Source: Eonycteris spelaea (Eukaryota > Chordata > Mammalia > Chiroptera > Pteropodidae). Taken from it: a DNA stretch of 64,000 nt. The stretch is taken from NCBI GenBank assembly GCA_003508835.1, contig PUFA01000021.1, forward strand, positions 6,736,501 to 6,800,500, read 5' to 3'. The position numbers and the translations under genes were made by a program. The notes beneath the pieces are model-generated. The model searched no databases, was not told the origin of the DNA, and worked only from the letters and a program-made list of their open reading frames with translations. Shown piece after piece: positions 11,090-22,900 of the stretch (its first letter is position 1; each line of letters opens with the position of its first letter).

Positions 11090-11544
11090 AGTTGCCTCAG
11101 AAGAAAAGATATTTCCTACCCAGGGGAAAAATATGGGGAAAGAACAGAGGCATCTTTCTCACATTTGGAAAGAAGCAACAAATACATGACAAGGGCAAGG
11201 TTTGCACCCAGTTTGTCATAACTGGGCAGCCATGGCAACCACTCCTGATGACAAAATTCAGGGAGGAGAGAAGGAGGATAAATAATCTTGACTAGTGGTC
11301 CCAATTTATTTTTGTCCAACCCTATAGCTTTAGAGAAGGTAGAAACACAGTGACATTTCTTTCCTCCCGCCAATTTGTGCAAACGAACTCCGATTTTCCA
11401 TAGATCCTTCACTCGGTCCCCTGCAGGGATCTTCCAGGCTTCAGGAAAGAATGTCGGCGTAAATTAGTTCAAAATGACTCCGCCCCTGTGTACTTTAGAA
11501 CAAGTAAACGATTTCTCTCTCAGTTGGAAGTCCCTTGTAAAAGG
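11090..11544. other. Unassigned moderate-GC DNA
   Basis: A 98-codon minus-strand frame (11116-11412) and a 67-codon plus-strand frame overlap here. Neither is recognisable. Composition resembles that of the protein-like block to the right, so they may share an origin. Confidence 0.35.
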
Positions 11545-12115
11545 TTATGGATTAAACCTAAGAAGCAAGAGGAAACACAGCTGTGATAAATGGTGCTCCA
11601 GAAGGGCCGCACTAACCCAAGCAGAGTGGGCAGGAGCTGGAACCTCGTTGGACCTAGGCGATGGGTTACCTGGTGATACCACTACCGTCTTTAATGCGGA
11701 AGAATATGGCAAGGAGTTGGTATCGGATACAGCATTGTCATTTGAGTGAGGGAAATAAACACCCCCTCCATACAGCATCACACACACAGGTGAGATACGA
11801 TGAATGATGCCCTGTGATTTATAATGCTTCCCACAGCTCTAACTTCCTGAACAGTCCACCCAGGGACGTAATATTTTAGATGGATCTTTTCTTCTTGAAC
11901 TGTGCTAAATTCCCTTGGAAAACCACTGGGAGTACCATGGATGATCTCCTGTACACAGCCTGCAAAGCTCAGGTGGTCTGATGTGCAAAATGGCAGTGAA
12001 AACCTACTCTCTATTCTGTATGCAGTTGGCATATACGTGAACAAGGTAGCAAAGTCACCTGTGTAGTACTGACTGGGCAGAATTTCAATTCCAAGATTTT
12101 CACACCATGCTTGGA
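11545..12115 (-). pseudogene. Unidentified protein-like remnant with a frameshift
   Basis: On the minus strand a frame is open from about 12111 to 11778. It reads as ordinary protein, for example GDFATLFTYMPTAYRIESRF, HLSFAGCVQEIIHGTPSGFP and IHLKYYVPGWTVQEVRAVGS. As it stops at 11778 an overlapping frame continues to 11545 (MLYGGGVYFPHSNDNAV...), consistent with a single older reading frame broken by a frameshift. Aromatic-rich, balanced composition in AT-rich DNA argues against pure chance. There is no promoter, splice structure or poly(A) tail that I can tie to it. I do not recognise the family. A processed pseudogene, the interior of an endogenous retroelement or another integrated sequence are all possible. 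Confidence 0.35.
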
Positions 12116-13488
12116 TTTAAGTTTTGAAAACCATTCTGAAACAGATGGCTATCAAAACCTGACAAAAAATCATTTGGAAATTTAAATTCAGTAAAATAAG
12201 AAACACAAGCTCACGAGGCTATAAACCTCAGAGTGGTAAAAAAAAAATCTATTATTCTATAACAAAGAAAGAAAAAGTGGGAACTTGGAAAATTATTTAT
12301 ATAGCAAATAAATATAACTTTTTGAAACCATTATTCCAAGTAAAAAAGAGAGAAAATAAAAGAAAAAGGAATAAAGGACAAAAAAATGAATGCAAACAAG
12401 CATGACACTTCTGTCTTCAGTTTTCAAACTATCATATTTGAAGACTCTCAAACCCTGCAAAATTATCACTTAACAAAAAACAAAAATAGTAACTTACAAT
12501 GATTAAACCAAAATCTCGTATTGATTATCAGACTTTTGAGCATTACAATTATGCACATATGAGAATGCTGTTCAATTTTATCCAGTACCTGTTTTACATT
12601 TAGGCAATATTGAGCCTGAATTAGGGGATCTTGAAACCACAAAGAATTGTATCTGGAATTGAGAGCATCTTTCTTTTGAAAAAAAGTTGCACACTTAATA
12701 TTTGATGTTTAATTTTTAAAACCCCCTCTAGGTAGATTTTCTAGAAATAGGATGCATAGGACACTTCAATTCTGCCTACATTCTGTTTATAAACCAGTCA
12801 CTTACTAGTCCGACGTATCACAACGTTCAACATACTGTAATTTAGGTGAACTATTTAAAAATCATATTGCACTGTTTTCAGAAGGAAGAGGGACTTAGAG
12901 AATATGCTCAACACTTCACAGAATAAACTTACAGTAGCTGATTTTATTGTTAATAGAGGAAATGTCCTTTTGTGTTTTAAATGAACAGAAGTAGTATGGA
13001 AGGGAGTGGAAAAGTTTTTCTGATTGTGTTGATACTTTACTGGATCACTATGTAATATTATTGGGCCTAATTCTTTTGGTGCCATTTTTTCCTTTTGAAA
13101 GATGTGGAAGAATCCTTACACTCCTAATCATTTCCTTAGAATATGTACATCTTAAGCATGTGTGAAGCACAATTTTCTGTAATCTGCCACTTCAAACAAT
13201 TTTTAGACTTTTTAGGTTGTTTGAAATTTTATCCAGTATATTGGACACCTTCTCTTAAGTTTATTTTTTGATAAGCATGACCATTATTTTTTATATTGTG
13301 AAATGTTACCCAGATATAAAAATGCTCATAAGAGGAGTCACAGTAGAGGATTATTATAAAGTAAAAACTGACAGAATCACCAACCGAAGAAAGAATAAAA
13401 AGTTGTCAGAACCTTCCTTGAACATTGTAGCTTTTAGCTTCATTCTTTCCCAAGAACTTGATGATATTTATTCACTGTATTATTTTCC
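12116..13488. other. Unassigned AT-rich DNA
   Basis: I see no gene or nameable repeat. The stretch is A-rich at 12240-12480. Confidence 0.5.
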
Positions 13489-13505
13489 TTTTTTTTTTTT
13501 TTTTT
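13489..13505. repeat. T17 homopolymer
   Basis: A run of 17 T. It could be the poly(A) tail of a minus-strand retrocopy, but no clear element body adjoins it. Confidence 0.85.
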
Positions 13506-13544
13506 GTAGTACCACCTCAGGATGCATTCCTTAATATCTCTAAA

Positions 13545-13800
13545 CTCTATGGTTTGGTTTCATTTACTTAAGAAACCTATAATTAGTGGAACCATGTATA
13601 TGCTTACTTTGTTTCTGGTTTCTTTTTCTAAACGTCGTGTTTTTGAGTTTGTGCTTTATTTTATACATTCTTTTGTAGCACTACATTGCAGGACCATATG
13701 ACAATTTATTTATACATTCTACAGTGATGGACATTTGGGTTGTTTTCTGTTTTTGACAATTAGAAATAATCTGCTATTAACGCATTATGATATTACCTTA
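13545..13800 (-). mobile_element. L1M ORF2 fragment (minus strand)
   Basis: The plus strand shows the antisense of the distal ORF2 region. It has 'TTTGTTTCTGGTTTC', a degraded 'CATTCTTTTGTAGC' block, 'CATATGACAATTTATTTATA', 'GATGGACATTTGGGTTGTTT' and 'AATAATCTGCTATTAACGCA'. It is strongly diverged and has no coding capacity. Confidence 0.75.
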
Positions 13801-16419
13801 AGAATCTTGAATAACTTAGTATCCTATTAACCCAAGTACTGTTTGAATCGTGTGATAGATCAAGAGCAACTGACATTTTTCTATGTATTCAAATGTGTTT
13901 CAAAATTAAGAGTTCTAATAATCTAATTTGTAATATTTACTAACTCTAAATGAAAAAGAGATACTTGATGATCTCAATATATTTTAAACTGACATTAATA
14001 AAAATCAAGGTAGATCCAATTAAAAATAAATTTTTAATAAACCAGAAAATAGATTTTCTGCTATTAATATATTTTGAAAGTCTGGACTATTTTATGATAA
14101 AATAGAAGAAATGTTCACATTATAGATAATAATAAAAAATGACTCCTATTTTACATAATTATTTATTTTCTTATGTAAAAATTAACCAATCTATTTAAAG
14201 AAACAGACATACATGATATGTAAATTGGCAAGAAAGAAACACTATCAATTATAATTACTTGCTGTTAATGATTTATCTATTCATAGGAAACACAAGAGAA
14301 TTAAGTAATGAAGTTAGAAAAATAATAGGAAATAAATAATAAGTATTCAGAAAGCTCTCTGTTAGATTCAAACTCTCTTCCTGTTTCCATTTATAAACAA
14401 TTAAAAATAGTTAAAACAGCATTTTAAAAGCAAAACTACAGAGCAGGACATTAGAACTATATATTATGTATTTACAACGTCATAAAAATCTATTTAGCAA
14501 TGTATAGACGTCTGGATCAGACTGAGATATTTAAAATGTTGTGTCCTAAACCATTTAAAATTGGGAGTTATCTCTAAAGTAATATATAATTAATCGTCTC
14601 TGAATACAATGGCAATTATAAGGCTGGCAGAGATACAGATAGATATCTAACCAGGCAGTTATTTGAAAAGGGAGCATCTAACATAATTTTAGAGAAGAAG
14701 CAAGTCTATTTAAATATAAGTCACTTCACAGAATATTCCTTTCTTTAATAGTATATAATTTAGTACTCCTCAAAATTTCTTAAAATTCAAAAGATCAAAA
14801 GTGATGTAATTTGTTGATAAACTCTAGGCAACATTATACAATAAATAAATTAATTATAAAAGCTTTCACAAATGTAATTCTTGGCAAATCACTATCATAC
14901 TTTCACTAGGGCTAGCAAATCCTATGAGCAAATGACAGCTGCTAAAGTTAATTTCAATCATGTTCTAGATGTTTTTCACTGGGATTTCAAGATAATTTCA
15001 TTCTTTCCTCACCTTCTTCAATTGATAGGTATATCTTAATTCACGTGAACTGAAGGGGCTTCCCACATTCACTTTGCATTCACAAAAGTTGAATTTCTAA
15101 ACTACCTATACATGACTTTCATTTTTGGCTCCAATTTCTACTATCCCACTGCTTGTATTACATTGTTTTTCAATCAAGTGTATTATTTTGCTTTTACACA
15201 TTCACGAATTGCAGTGCACGGCAGGATAAAAGATGATTTGTTGGTTAGAGTGAGGAAAACTCACAACACTTCCTTCACAGATACTTCATATTGTGCGTGG
15301 GCCTCTGCAGTACGAATAAATCTCTGATTATCCATCAGTATTTAGCTAATTGAAAATACAGGTCAACCCAGGTTCCCACATCCAGACTTCCATAGTCGTA
15401 GGTTTGATAAGTTCTTGCATCCAGCAAGAAAATTCCTCCCAATATTCTTTTCCAGCAGCTGTTTATACAACCTTGGAAATTTGAGGAAGAAATAATAGTT
15501 TTCAACCAACAAAGAAGAAAAATATATATTGTTGTATAGCCATTTGCTACCTATATGAATCCTTTTCTTTTTCTTGAATAACAAAGTAAATAAAAGCCTT
15601 GTACTTTATATATATGTCACTCTTCAGTTTTCAACCATTGTTTCTCTAGAAAAAAGAAACCTTCATTAATATAAATCATTAAGTTTCAGACCCATTATAT
15701 TTGCTAATGCATTAGCATATAAACATGGAAGTATAGAAAGTTTCTACTTAGGAAACATCAGTAGTGAGCATTGAAACTTACTGTTAAGTGTAAAATTATT
15801 TTTCCTTCATAATGAAGCCACGGGGGAGACAGAATTTAAATTAATTAAAATGATTACATAAATCCATGTTTATGTGAAATGTTAGACTACTAATTGTGCA
15901 GATGCAAAAGGAAATTATTCTTAATTTATTGTCACATAATTAAGCTCAAAATATATTTACTGCTGCTGTTTCTCTGGATTCATAATAATATGATTTTCTC
16001 TGTTGTTATGGAGAATTTTAATATGACATATCTTGATTTTGTGATAACAAGGGGCTTAGATCGGAGAGGACTATGCCTCAGGGATAAATGGCAGATTCTT
16101 TGACTCGGTCCTAGTAATAATTGTGCTCTACAGCTCATAGTTATTGAATTTTTTGAGAATAGTCTATACCTTGTAAACTTGGATTATAATACAATTATTT
16201 CGCAGTGTTGGGTGGACGGTTCAGAGAAGAAAACACTGTCATTAAACAAAGGACCAAAGATTGAAAGGAAGCTTTGAGTGCTAGCTAAGCAGAGAAGTGA
16301 CCAAAACTGGTTGTGAGGAAGCAGAGAGAAACAGTTTCACTTTGGAATTCCCCAGACTCAAATTCAGTGGTCCTCCCTTTACACCTCAGGAAGGAGATGT
16401 AAAGGGAGTGGCTAGAATA
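13801..16419. other. Unassigned AT-rich DNA
   Basis: No supported gene. Short open frames at 15112-15327 (+) and 15363-15584 (-) have no recognisable product. I cannot name any repeat in this stretch. Confidence 0.5.
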
Positions 16420-16426
16420 AGGAGAC
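16420..16426. repeat. Left target-site duplication of the 5S SINE
   Basis: AGGAGAC, repeated exactly at 16637-16643. It flanks the retroposed element at its tail end. Confidence 0.85.
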
Positions 16427-16636
16427 TTTTATTTTATTTTTTATTTTATTTTATTTTATTTTATTTTTTAGGCGAGGCAACCCTTGGTTGACCTCACAGA
16501 TTGCAGGACCTTGTCAGCTTACAATCTCTTATTTTTTTTATTTTTTACACCTAAAGTACCTGGTCTTTCTAGGTGGTCTCCCATCCAAGTACTAACCAGA
16601 CCCCACCCTGCTTAGCTTCCGAGATCAGACGTAGAC
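16427..16636 (-). mobile_element. 5S rRNA-derived SINE (MEG-R-like, fruit-bat type)
   Basis: Read on the minus strand, the element starts GTCTAC, the first six bases of 5S rRNA. It then jumps to GTCTGATCTCGGAAGC and follows 5S rRNA closely to about its last bases (plus-strand 16549-16636). The internal RNA polymerase III promoter region is preserved: box A near AAGCTAAGCAGGG, box C near TAGTACTTGGATGGGAGACC. A unique 3' body follows, containing 'AGCTGACAAGGTCCTGCAAT' and 'CCAAGGGTTGCCTCGCC', then a (TAAAA)n tail. Exact 7-bp AGGAGAC duplications flank it, as for L1-type retroposition. 5S-derived SINEs MEG-RS and MEG-RL are described from megabats. Assignment to either is my inference. Confidence 0.9.
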
Positions 16637-16643
16637 AGGAGAC
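16637..16643. repeat. Right target-site duplication of the 5S SINE
   Basis: AGGAGAC, identical to 16420-16426. It directly abuts the 5S 5' end of the element. Confidence 0.85.
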
Positions 16644-17764
16644 ACTTTAAAATCAGGAAATCACCAGGTTGCATCGCCATCTCTGCTGCACCCCTTCCTC
16701 AATAGAACAAAAGACAGAAGGTTTAACTTAGGGGAAAACAGATGCTCTCTGAACTAAGCGATACTGGGCAAAGTTGAGAATGAGGGCATCCAACACAAAA
16801 CACAGAGAGGAAGCCAACTCTTGTATACCAAAGGTTGGATTTCCCAGTCCACTTCTCCAGTGGAACCCTCAGAATGCAGTGAGGAGCTCTGTAACCGAAT
16901 GATCCAGCCGATCACTAAACTGTTAAAACAAATATCACCAGTTGGTTGAAATATGCAAAGGAAAAATTTAAAGCCCAATTTTAAATATGAACAGCACATT
17001 ATGTGTCAGCATACATCTGAGAAAACCTGACAATATAAAAGAGAGAATAAAACAGAAAGAAAAATAAATATACTGAAAAAAAAGACAAGATTCCTGTTTT
17101 CAGAAGTGTAAAAGAAGTTAGAAGGAATGAGATAGAGCTTTTGAAAAATGCAAACACATGCACATCATATGTACATATACATATATATAATTCTATAGAA
17201 ACATTTTTTTGCATTCAGCCTGTTGTAATACATTGTTTTTTAAAGTATGTGAATATAATTTGACCTCACAGATATTTCGTTGGAAAAAGGGAAGGATTTT
17301 AATTTACTTTTCAGATAATAATGGATATTTTTCTGTGACATTACACCAGAACTCAAAGGTGACAATTTCTTAATAGTCAGTTGGACTGTGAAATTGGAAG
17401 CCATATCCATAAACATTTTACACTCTCTTACATTAAAATCCATTGATCTGTCTTGCATTTTAAATGGATCGCCTGCTAATGCATGATTTTGTAACATCAT
17501 TCGTTGCTAATTTGGAATACACTGGCTCACTGAGTAATTCAGTTATTGCATACGTTGATGCATTCCATGAAAAACAAGCTTTTAAAATCACATTTATTAA
17601 TATCACCACAATCTTATCAGAAAAGTCAAGTATTGAGAATCAGTCAAGCTTATGGTGGCTAATACAAGTTTCCCAAAATTCAATTATTTTTCCTTTAAAT
17701 GTTCAAGTTTTCTCTGTCTTTTTCTTTTCTCATTTATTTTCCCGCTGGTGTAGAGTCCTTTTTT
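16644..17764. other. Unassigned AT-rich DNA
   Basis: No gene supported. A 100-codon plus-strand frame (17464-17766) is opposed in part by an 86-codon minus-strand frame. It has no recognisable domain, so I treat it as chance. Confidence 0.5.
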
Positions 17765-17868
17765 AATTTTTATTTTCCAATTACAGTTGACATTCAATAT
17801 TATATTAGTTTTAGTTATACAGCATAGCAGTTAGACATTTACATAATTTGCAAAGTGATTTGACAACA
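17765..17868 (-). mobile_element. L1 3' end (5'-truncated, minus strand)
   Basis: The plus strand carries 'CAATTACAGTTGACATTCAA', 'TATATTAGTTTTAGTTATAC' and 'AGCATAGCAGTTAGACATTT'. This is the antisense of the L1 3' UTR end common in bats, carnivores and ungulates. Only about 100 bp is retained. It is mutated but less so than the L1M fragments. Confidence 0.8.
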
Positions 17869-19164
17869 TTAAATACTGAATTTTTCTTCTTCCTCAGTGT
17901 CATCATTTCTTTTTTAGTTAAGGGACAGGCTCATATTATTATTTCAGAGACAGTATCAGCCAAATACCCAATTCTGTAAACCTTCCAGATATTCATTAGG
18001 CCTGACTCTCAGCTTTTTCTGCCTTCTTGAAATAGGAGAAAAGGGATTCCTTCAAGGCAAAGTCAGCACACACACTTTTTCTAAAATAGTAAATATTCTA
18101 GGCCTTGTACTATTCTCTTTGTCATTGTAGCATAAAACAACCATAGATATCACCTAAACCAATGAGCCCAACCCTGTTCCTATTAAAAAAATGTATAATG
18201 GCCATAGACATTAAAATTTCATGTATCTTTATGTCAGAAAATATTTTTCTTTTGATTTTTAAAATATATTTTTAAAAAATCTTAGCTTGCAGGGCATGTA
18301 CGAACATGTGACATCTCTGTTCAGCTTTGACTCAAAAGTAATAGTTTACCTTGCATTAGAAAAGAGAGAGGAGAAGGGAGGCCTCGATGGTTCTCTTCCT
18401 GTTCCTGGAACTGAGAATTTATGCTTAAATTTGCACTTTACATTTCATATGCTCCTTGGAGGCATCAAATGAAGCCAACACTTCCAATACTCTTTGAAGT
18501 CACTGCTGTCATAGATACTATGTGCTGTGGCCACTTGATCGCTCAGTGTTTTTCCTTTATTCCATTTCATGCTGGAGGACCATTTGCATACTCTGGCTCC
18601 TCACTGTCCAGTGTCTCATTCATCTGATAAGGAGGGTATCTAAGTCTCACTCATCAGGACAGACGGTCAACTTAATTTAAAAATCCATTGTGAGATTTCA
18701 TTCCTGGAATCTGCATGAATGGCATTATCAGTCAGGGTCTCAGAAAGAAACACATGGCAGAATTACAGGAAGTTGTTGCAGATATCCGAATGAAAGAGCT
18801 ACTTAGAGAAGCATGAACATACCTGAGGGAACCAAGTAGGAATGGCGATGAGAAGAGGCCCACCAGAACCTTCTGAGATCGGTAACCATTGGAGAGGAGG
18901 AGGCCTCAAAGGAGGAATTCTCATCATAGATCGGGGAATTTGCCACTGTAGGAACTGTGGCCCGCTAGGGAGGAAGTAAGTAAGGAGCAAATGTCCTAAA
19001 CTGTGTCTGTTCCCCACCTCAGTGTCCTGCTGGTCGTCCTCATTAGTCAAACCCAATGGATGCCCCAGAGGGCAATGAACCCGTGTAATGAAGGTCATAG
19101 ATATCAAACTCCTCGACACAGAGTAAAGCAGAAAATGTTAGAAAAAAAAGATACTGTTAAAGAA
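17869..19164. other. Unassigned DNA
   Basis: No gene supported. A GC-richer segment at about 18720-19115, opening 'GTCAGGGTCTCAGAAAGAAA', looks like the start of an old interspersed repeat, but I could not assign it. Confidence 0.4.
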
Positions 19165-19700
19165 CAAAATTAAACTGAGTAAATTTGAAGATCAAGTTGG
19201 CTTTATTATGTCATTCATTAATCAGGCAGCATCCCTCTAGAAACTAGATGAGGTTGTACAAAATGGAAGATTTAAATAGGAAGAAAGGTCAGGCAAGGGA
19301 AATATTAACAAAAGAAATGACAGGGTTATATTTAGACCAGGACATCTTTGGGGGCGGCGGGGAAGGAAACTGTAGGTTTTCTATTACACAGATTGACTCT
19401 TTTTTCAGTGGGGTGGGAGCAGGCAATGGAGAGGGTCCATGTGACGGGCGACTTCACTGATGTCAAACAGAAAATGCCAGACTGGTTATGATTATATATC
19501 TGCAAGAGGCCGAAACAGCAGTTAGGTCAGGTATTAAATCTAGGTTTGGTATCGTGGACTTTAGCACAAGTGATGCCATTTGGGGCCTGTAGTTGTCCCA
19601 GCAATAGTGGGGATCAACCAGAAAGTAAACAGCTAAGCTATGACCCTGGCTGCGAGCCATTTGGGGATAGCCTGGTGAGGTGCTATGCTTAGTGATTCCG
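19165..19700 (-). mobile_element. Possible ERV LTR remnant (minus strand)
   Basis: On the minus strand an AATAAA (complement at 19202-19207) is followed by 'GCCAACTTGATCTTCAAATT' and 'TACTCAGTTTAATTTTGTTC'. This resembles the R/U5 end of class I ERV LTRs. The GC-rich body to its right in plus coordinates would be U3. Edges are uncertain, and no tRNA-primer site or internal region was identified. Confidence 0.4.
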
Positions 19701-19796
19701 TTAGCTCATCTGCCACTGTTCTCATTTAGAATTGCAGTAAAAGTGTACTTTCCAGAAAACTTTAATTATTTGTGAAATGTGGGCTGTGCGTACTTG

Positions 19797-19982
19797 AGAG
19801 ATGGAGACCAGTTGGAGAGAAGAGAAACAGAGATGAGAAAATGAAAGAGAAAAGAAGAAAAAAGAAGAGGAGGGAGAAGAAGAAGGGAGGAAAAGAGAGA
19901 AGAGAAAATACAGGGAGAAAACGGGCATGAGAAAGAAAAGGCAAAGAAAAAAGGAAAGTGCAAGGTGGGAAAGAAACAGCTG
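19797..19982. repeat. Purine-rich (GA/GGA/GAAA) tract, 186 bp
   Basis: This is almost uninterrupted A/G on the plus strand with irregular GAGA, AAGAAG and GGGAGG units. It is low complexity. The long minus-strand reading frames rich in Phe, Ser and Leu across it are compositional artefacts. Confidence 0.9.
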
Positions 19983-22900
19983 AAGTACCAGCAAAGAAAA
20001 AATTAAACATCTTCGCGTAATCTCTCCTTCAGTGAGCCCGAAACCATTTAATTTTTAGAGACTATATTTGGTTCTTTTTCTATGATAAACTTTATTTTTC
20101 TTGACTTTGATACAAAGCCTCATTCAAAATAGAACACTGATGTGTGGCAGATAATTTAGTAGAGAAGTACAACTCTACATTAAAAAAACAAAAAATAAAC
20201 AAACAGACTCTTCACTCTCCAAACACCAGCATCCTTTTGATGATAAAGAAAAATTATAAATCAAAATCATCTTTCAGTAAACACCTTAAAACACAATTTA
20301 ACAATAATCCAACAAACTCACAGTTCATAAGTTTCTCACCTTTCTTGTTGGATGATCTGTGATTCTCTGGCCTCACTCCTGTCTCATCTCTGCCCCTCTA
20401 GCTTTTCCCAGGGCCTGACTTCGGTTCGTTCACTGATGGAGTGGAAAAGGCATAGTGTGGTACTTTCAGAGTCCTCACCTAAGCGTGTGTAATTCCTGTA
20501 GAAAGGACATTCTTTCATCCATGTGGTGAAAGAGGGATGCCACTCAGGGAGGGGTTGCCTCAGTATTGTCAAGCTCTTTTGGCTAGAGATTTTTCACACT
20601 CTCCCATCACGACACGTTCCTACTGGCCAACGTAGTGATCGATATCAGACTATTTCTTGTGACTTATTTTTCGATAGATTATAAACTTAGAAGGGTTTGT
20701 TTTTATCTTTTGTTTGACTGTTTATTCAATTTTGCCATCCAAGATGGAGAGTCAAAAATATTAGTCATTACATTCATGTTTCCACCCAAAAATTCAATAG
20801 TGGAGAATAATATTTAGCATTTTATCGATGACTTTACCATATTCACGTAGGGATAGAAATTTATTTCTTAAACTGAATCCATCAAATAATTATCCCCCAA
20901 ACAAGTCATCACAGTAATTTTCAATTTATAGTGGTTAAAATGACTACAGATTTAAAAATTATATAATTATACTTTTAAGTCTTAAGTTTTAATTAAGGCA
21001 TTCATGTTGGTTGAAGTTTAATGAGTATAACTGCAACACTTATAGGGGATTTTGTGTGAACAAAAGCATTTTACAAATCCTACTAAATTAATCTCTATGA
21101 TTAAGACCAAATAATATCTTGAATTAATGATCATGATTTTAATATTTAAATGTTGAAAAGCCATTTAAATAAGTATGTTAGTTTAAACAATGGCCAATAT
21201 TAAGTTACTTTCTCGTTTTTGTCAAGTTATCTATTTTGAATGATGAATTATTTTTAATTATGTTGGTGGTTTTATATTATCACAGGCCAGTGGGCATCTC
21301 ATGATTTTTGTACAGCTAATAAGAATTTAACTGTTCTTCCAAATAATTGAAAGAAAAATTATTTTTCTTGCATTCAATTAATCAAGAAAATATTTTTTCT
21401 TTTTTATCTATTTTGTAAATTTTTTTCTTGATTTAGTTTTCTGTGATCTTTCGTTTTAGTGCCTTGTTTATAATTTCTCAGTTACCAGATTTTGAGTGGT
21501 TGAAGTAGTTTTGTTTCCTCCGATTTCTAAAAGTGACCTAATGGGTAATCAGTAGCTTTTTATAGCTACCTACACTTACATTTAAAATTAAACTAATATA
21601 AAATATAAAAAATCAAATTTTTAGTTGCCCTAGTCCTAGTTCAAGTGTTTAATAGCTGCCCATGACTACTACTACTCTTTCAGGAAGCAGTGATTTATAA
21701 ATATTTATAAACATTTCCATAATTGCAGAAAGTCTTACAGGACAAGATTGTTCTAGAAAATGTCTTTTTTCTTCATACAGACAATTTTTTTATTTTGTGA
21801 TTGAAAAGTTTGGAGCCTTTGACATAGCACTACACTATAGCATATCTAATAATATTTTTACATTATTGTAGCATATATAATAGAATAGTTTAAATAGTAT
21901 GTTATAAAATGAGTCATTATATCTCTATATATAATGGTATAATTATATACTGTAAAATAATATGTAATTAAAAGCAATGGGCAAGTTAAAATATGTTAAT
22001 ATAATTATTTGTAGATACTCTGATTTGAATATTATTTGGAATTTTATTTAGGTAAAAAATACAAAATGTTTATGTATATGTATATTTGCCCCAAGTAAAA
22101 GCTACTCCTGTATCAAGTTATTCATAATCCAGTTAATTATTTTTGCTAATACGTGTTTAGTAGTGTCCAAGTGTCAGGTACAGGGAACTCAGAGATAAAT
22201 AAATGAGGAGGCATTTTGTGGGGAGGGGGCTCTGTGATACAATGTAGAGACGGTGTGAATTTGTGGTGGACTGGGGCGGGTGATTGGCGTGGGAAAGGGC
22301 CATATCTGAACTGGTCCAGACAGGCAGATCTAGCTGCACGTGGGGAGGCAGAAGCAAACTTGACACAGAGCTCTATTAATACCTTTATATATTAGATTGT
22401 TCCTTTTAAACTGTATTTCAGATATGTGTCTAAATGACAAGGCTAAGGGCCAGAAACACGTCCCTGAACAGCAAACTCAAACCAGTGATAATCTCACGTG
22501 ATCTTGAAAAATGGGGCACTAGATAAGTATTTGTTCACTGTAGTGGATGGAAAGTGGGCACTTTACATCGTTTGCTTGGCAGAAGATCCTAATGTCAGTT
22601 TTCAAGGCAGTCTGCATGGCCGGAAACTTCCAGTTCTTAAGTTCCATTTTAAGGCTGGATGAGCAGTGCTGTTCTTATGCATCCAGCTTTATTGACCATG
22701 AATAGCACTTGTGGTTGACTATTAATGACTCTTTAAAGAAAGGATGCAGGTGAACAGTAACACAGCTGACAGAGTGTGAACTGTCAGTAAGTGGTGGCAG
22801 ACGTCCAAAGAAGAGAGAATACTGTCAGACAGAAGTTTAGACTAAAACAGCAATAATGTGTGCACATCGGTGTATTATTTTGAATCTAAAGACAGTGCTT

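Noticed and set aside
16549..16636. Functional 5S rRNA gene
   Set aside because: The 5S homology lacks bases 7-36, carries several substitutions, and is joined to a SINE body, A-rich tail and target duplications. It is a retroposon.
17464..17766. 100-codon plus-strand frame
   Set aside because: It runs up to the L1 3' end at its right edge, has a competing minus-strand frame, and has no recognisable product.
19722..20010. Three overlapping Phe/Ser/Leu-rich minus-strand frames resembling membrane proteins
   Set aside because: They are compositional artefacts of the polypurine tract at 19797-19982.
22150..22230. L2 3' end on the minus strand
   Set aside because: Only a short resemblance (a 'GTGTCAGGTACAGGGAACTC'-like block), too weak to separate from chance.
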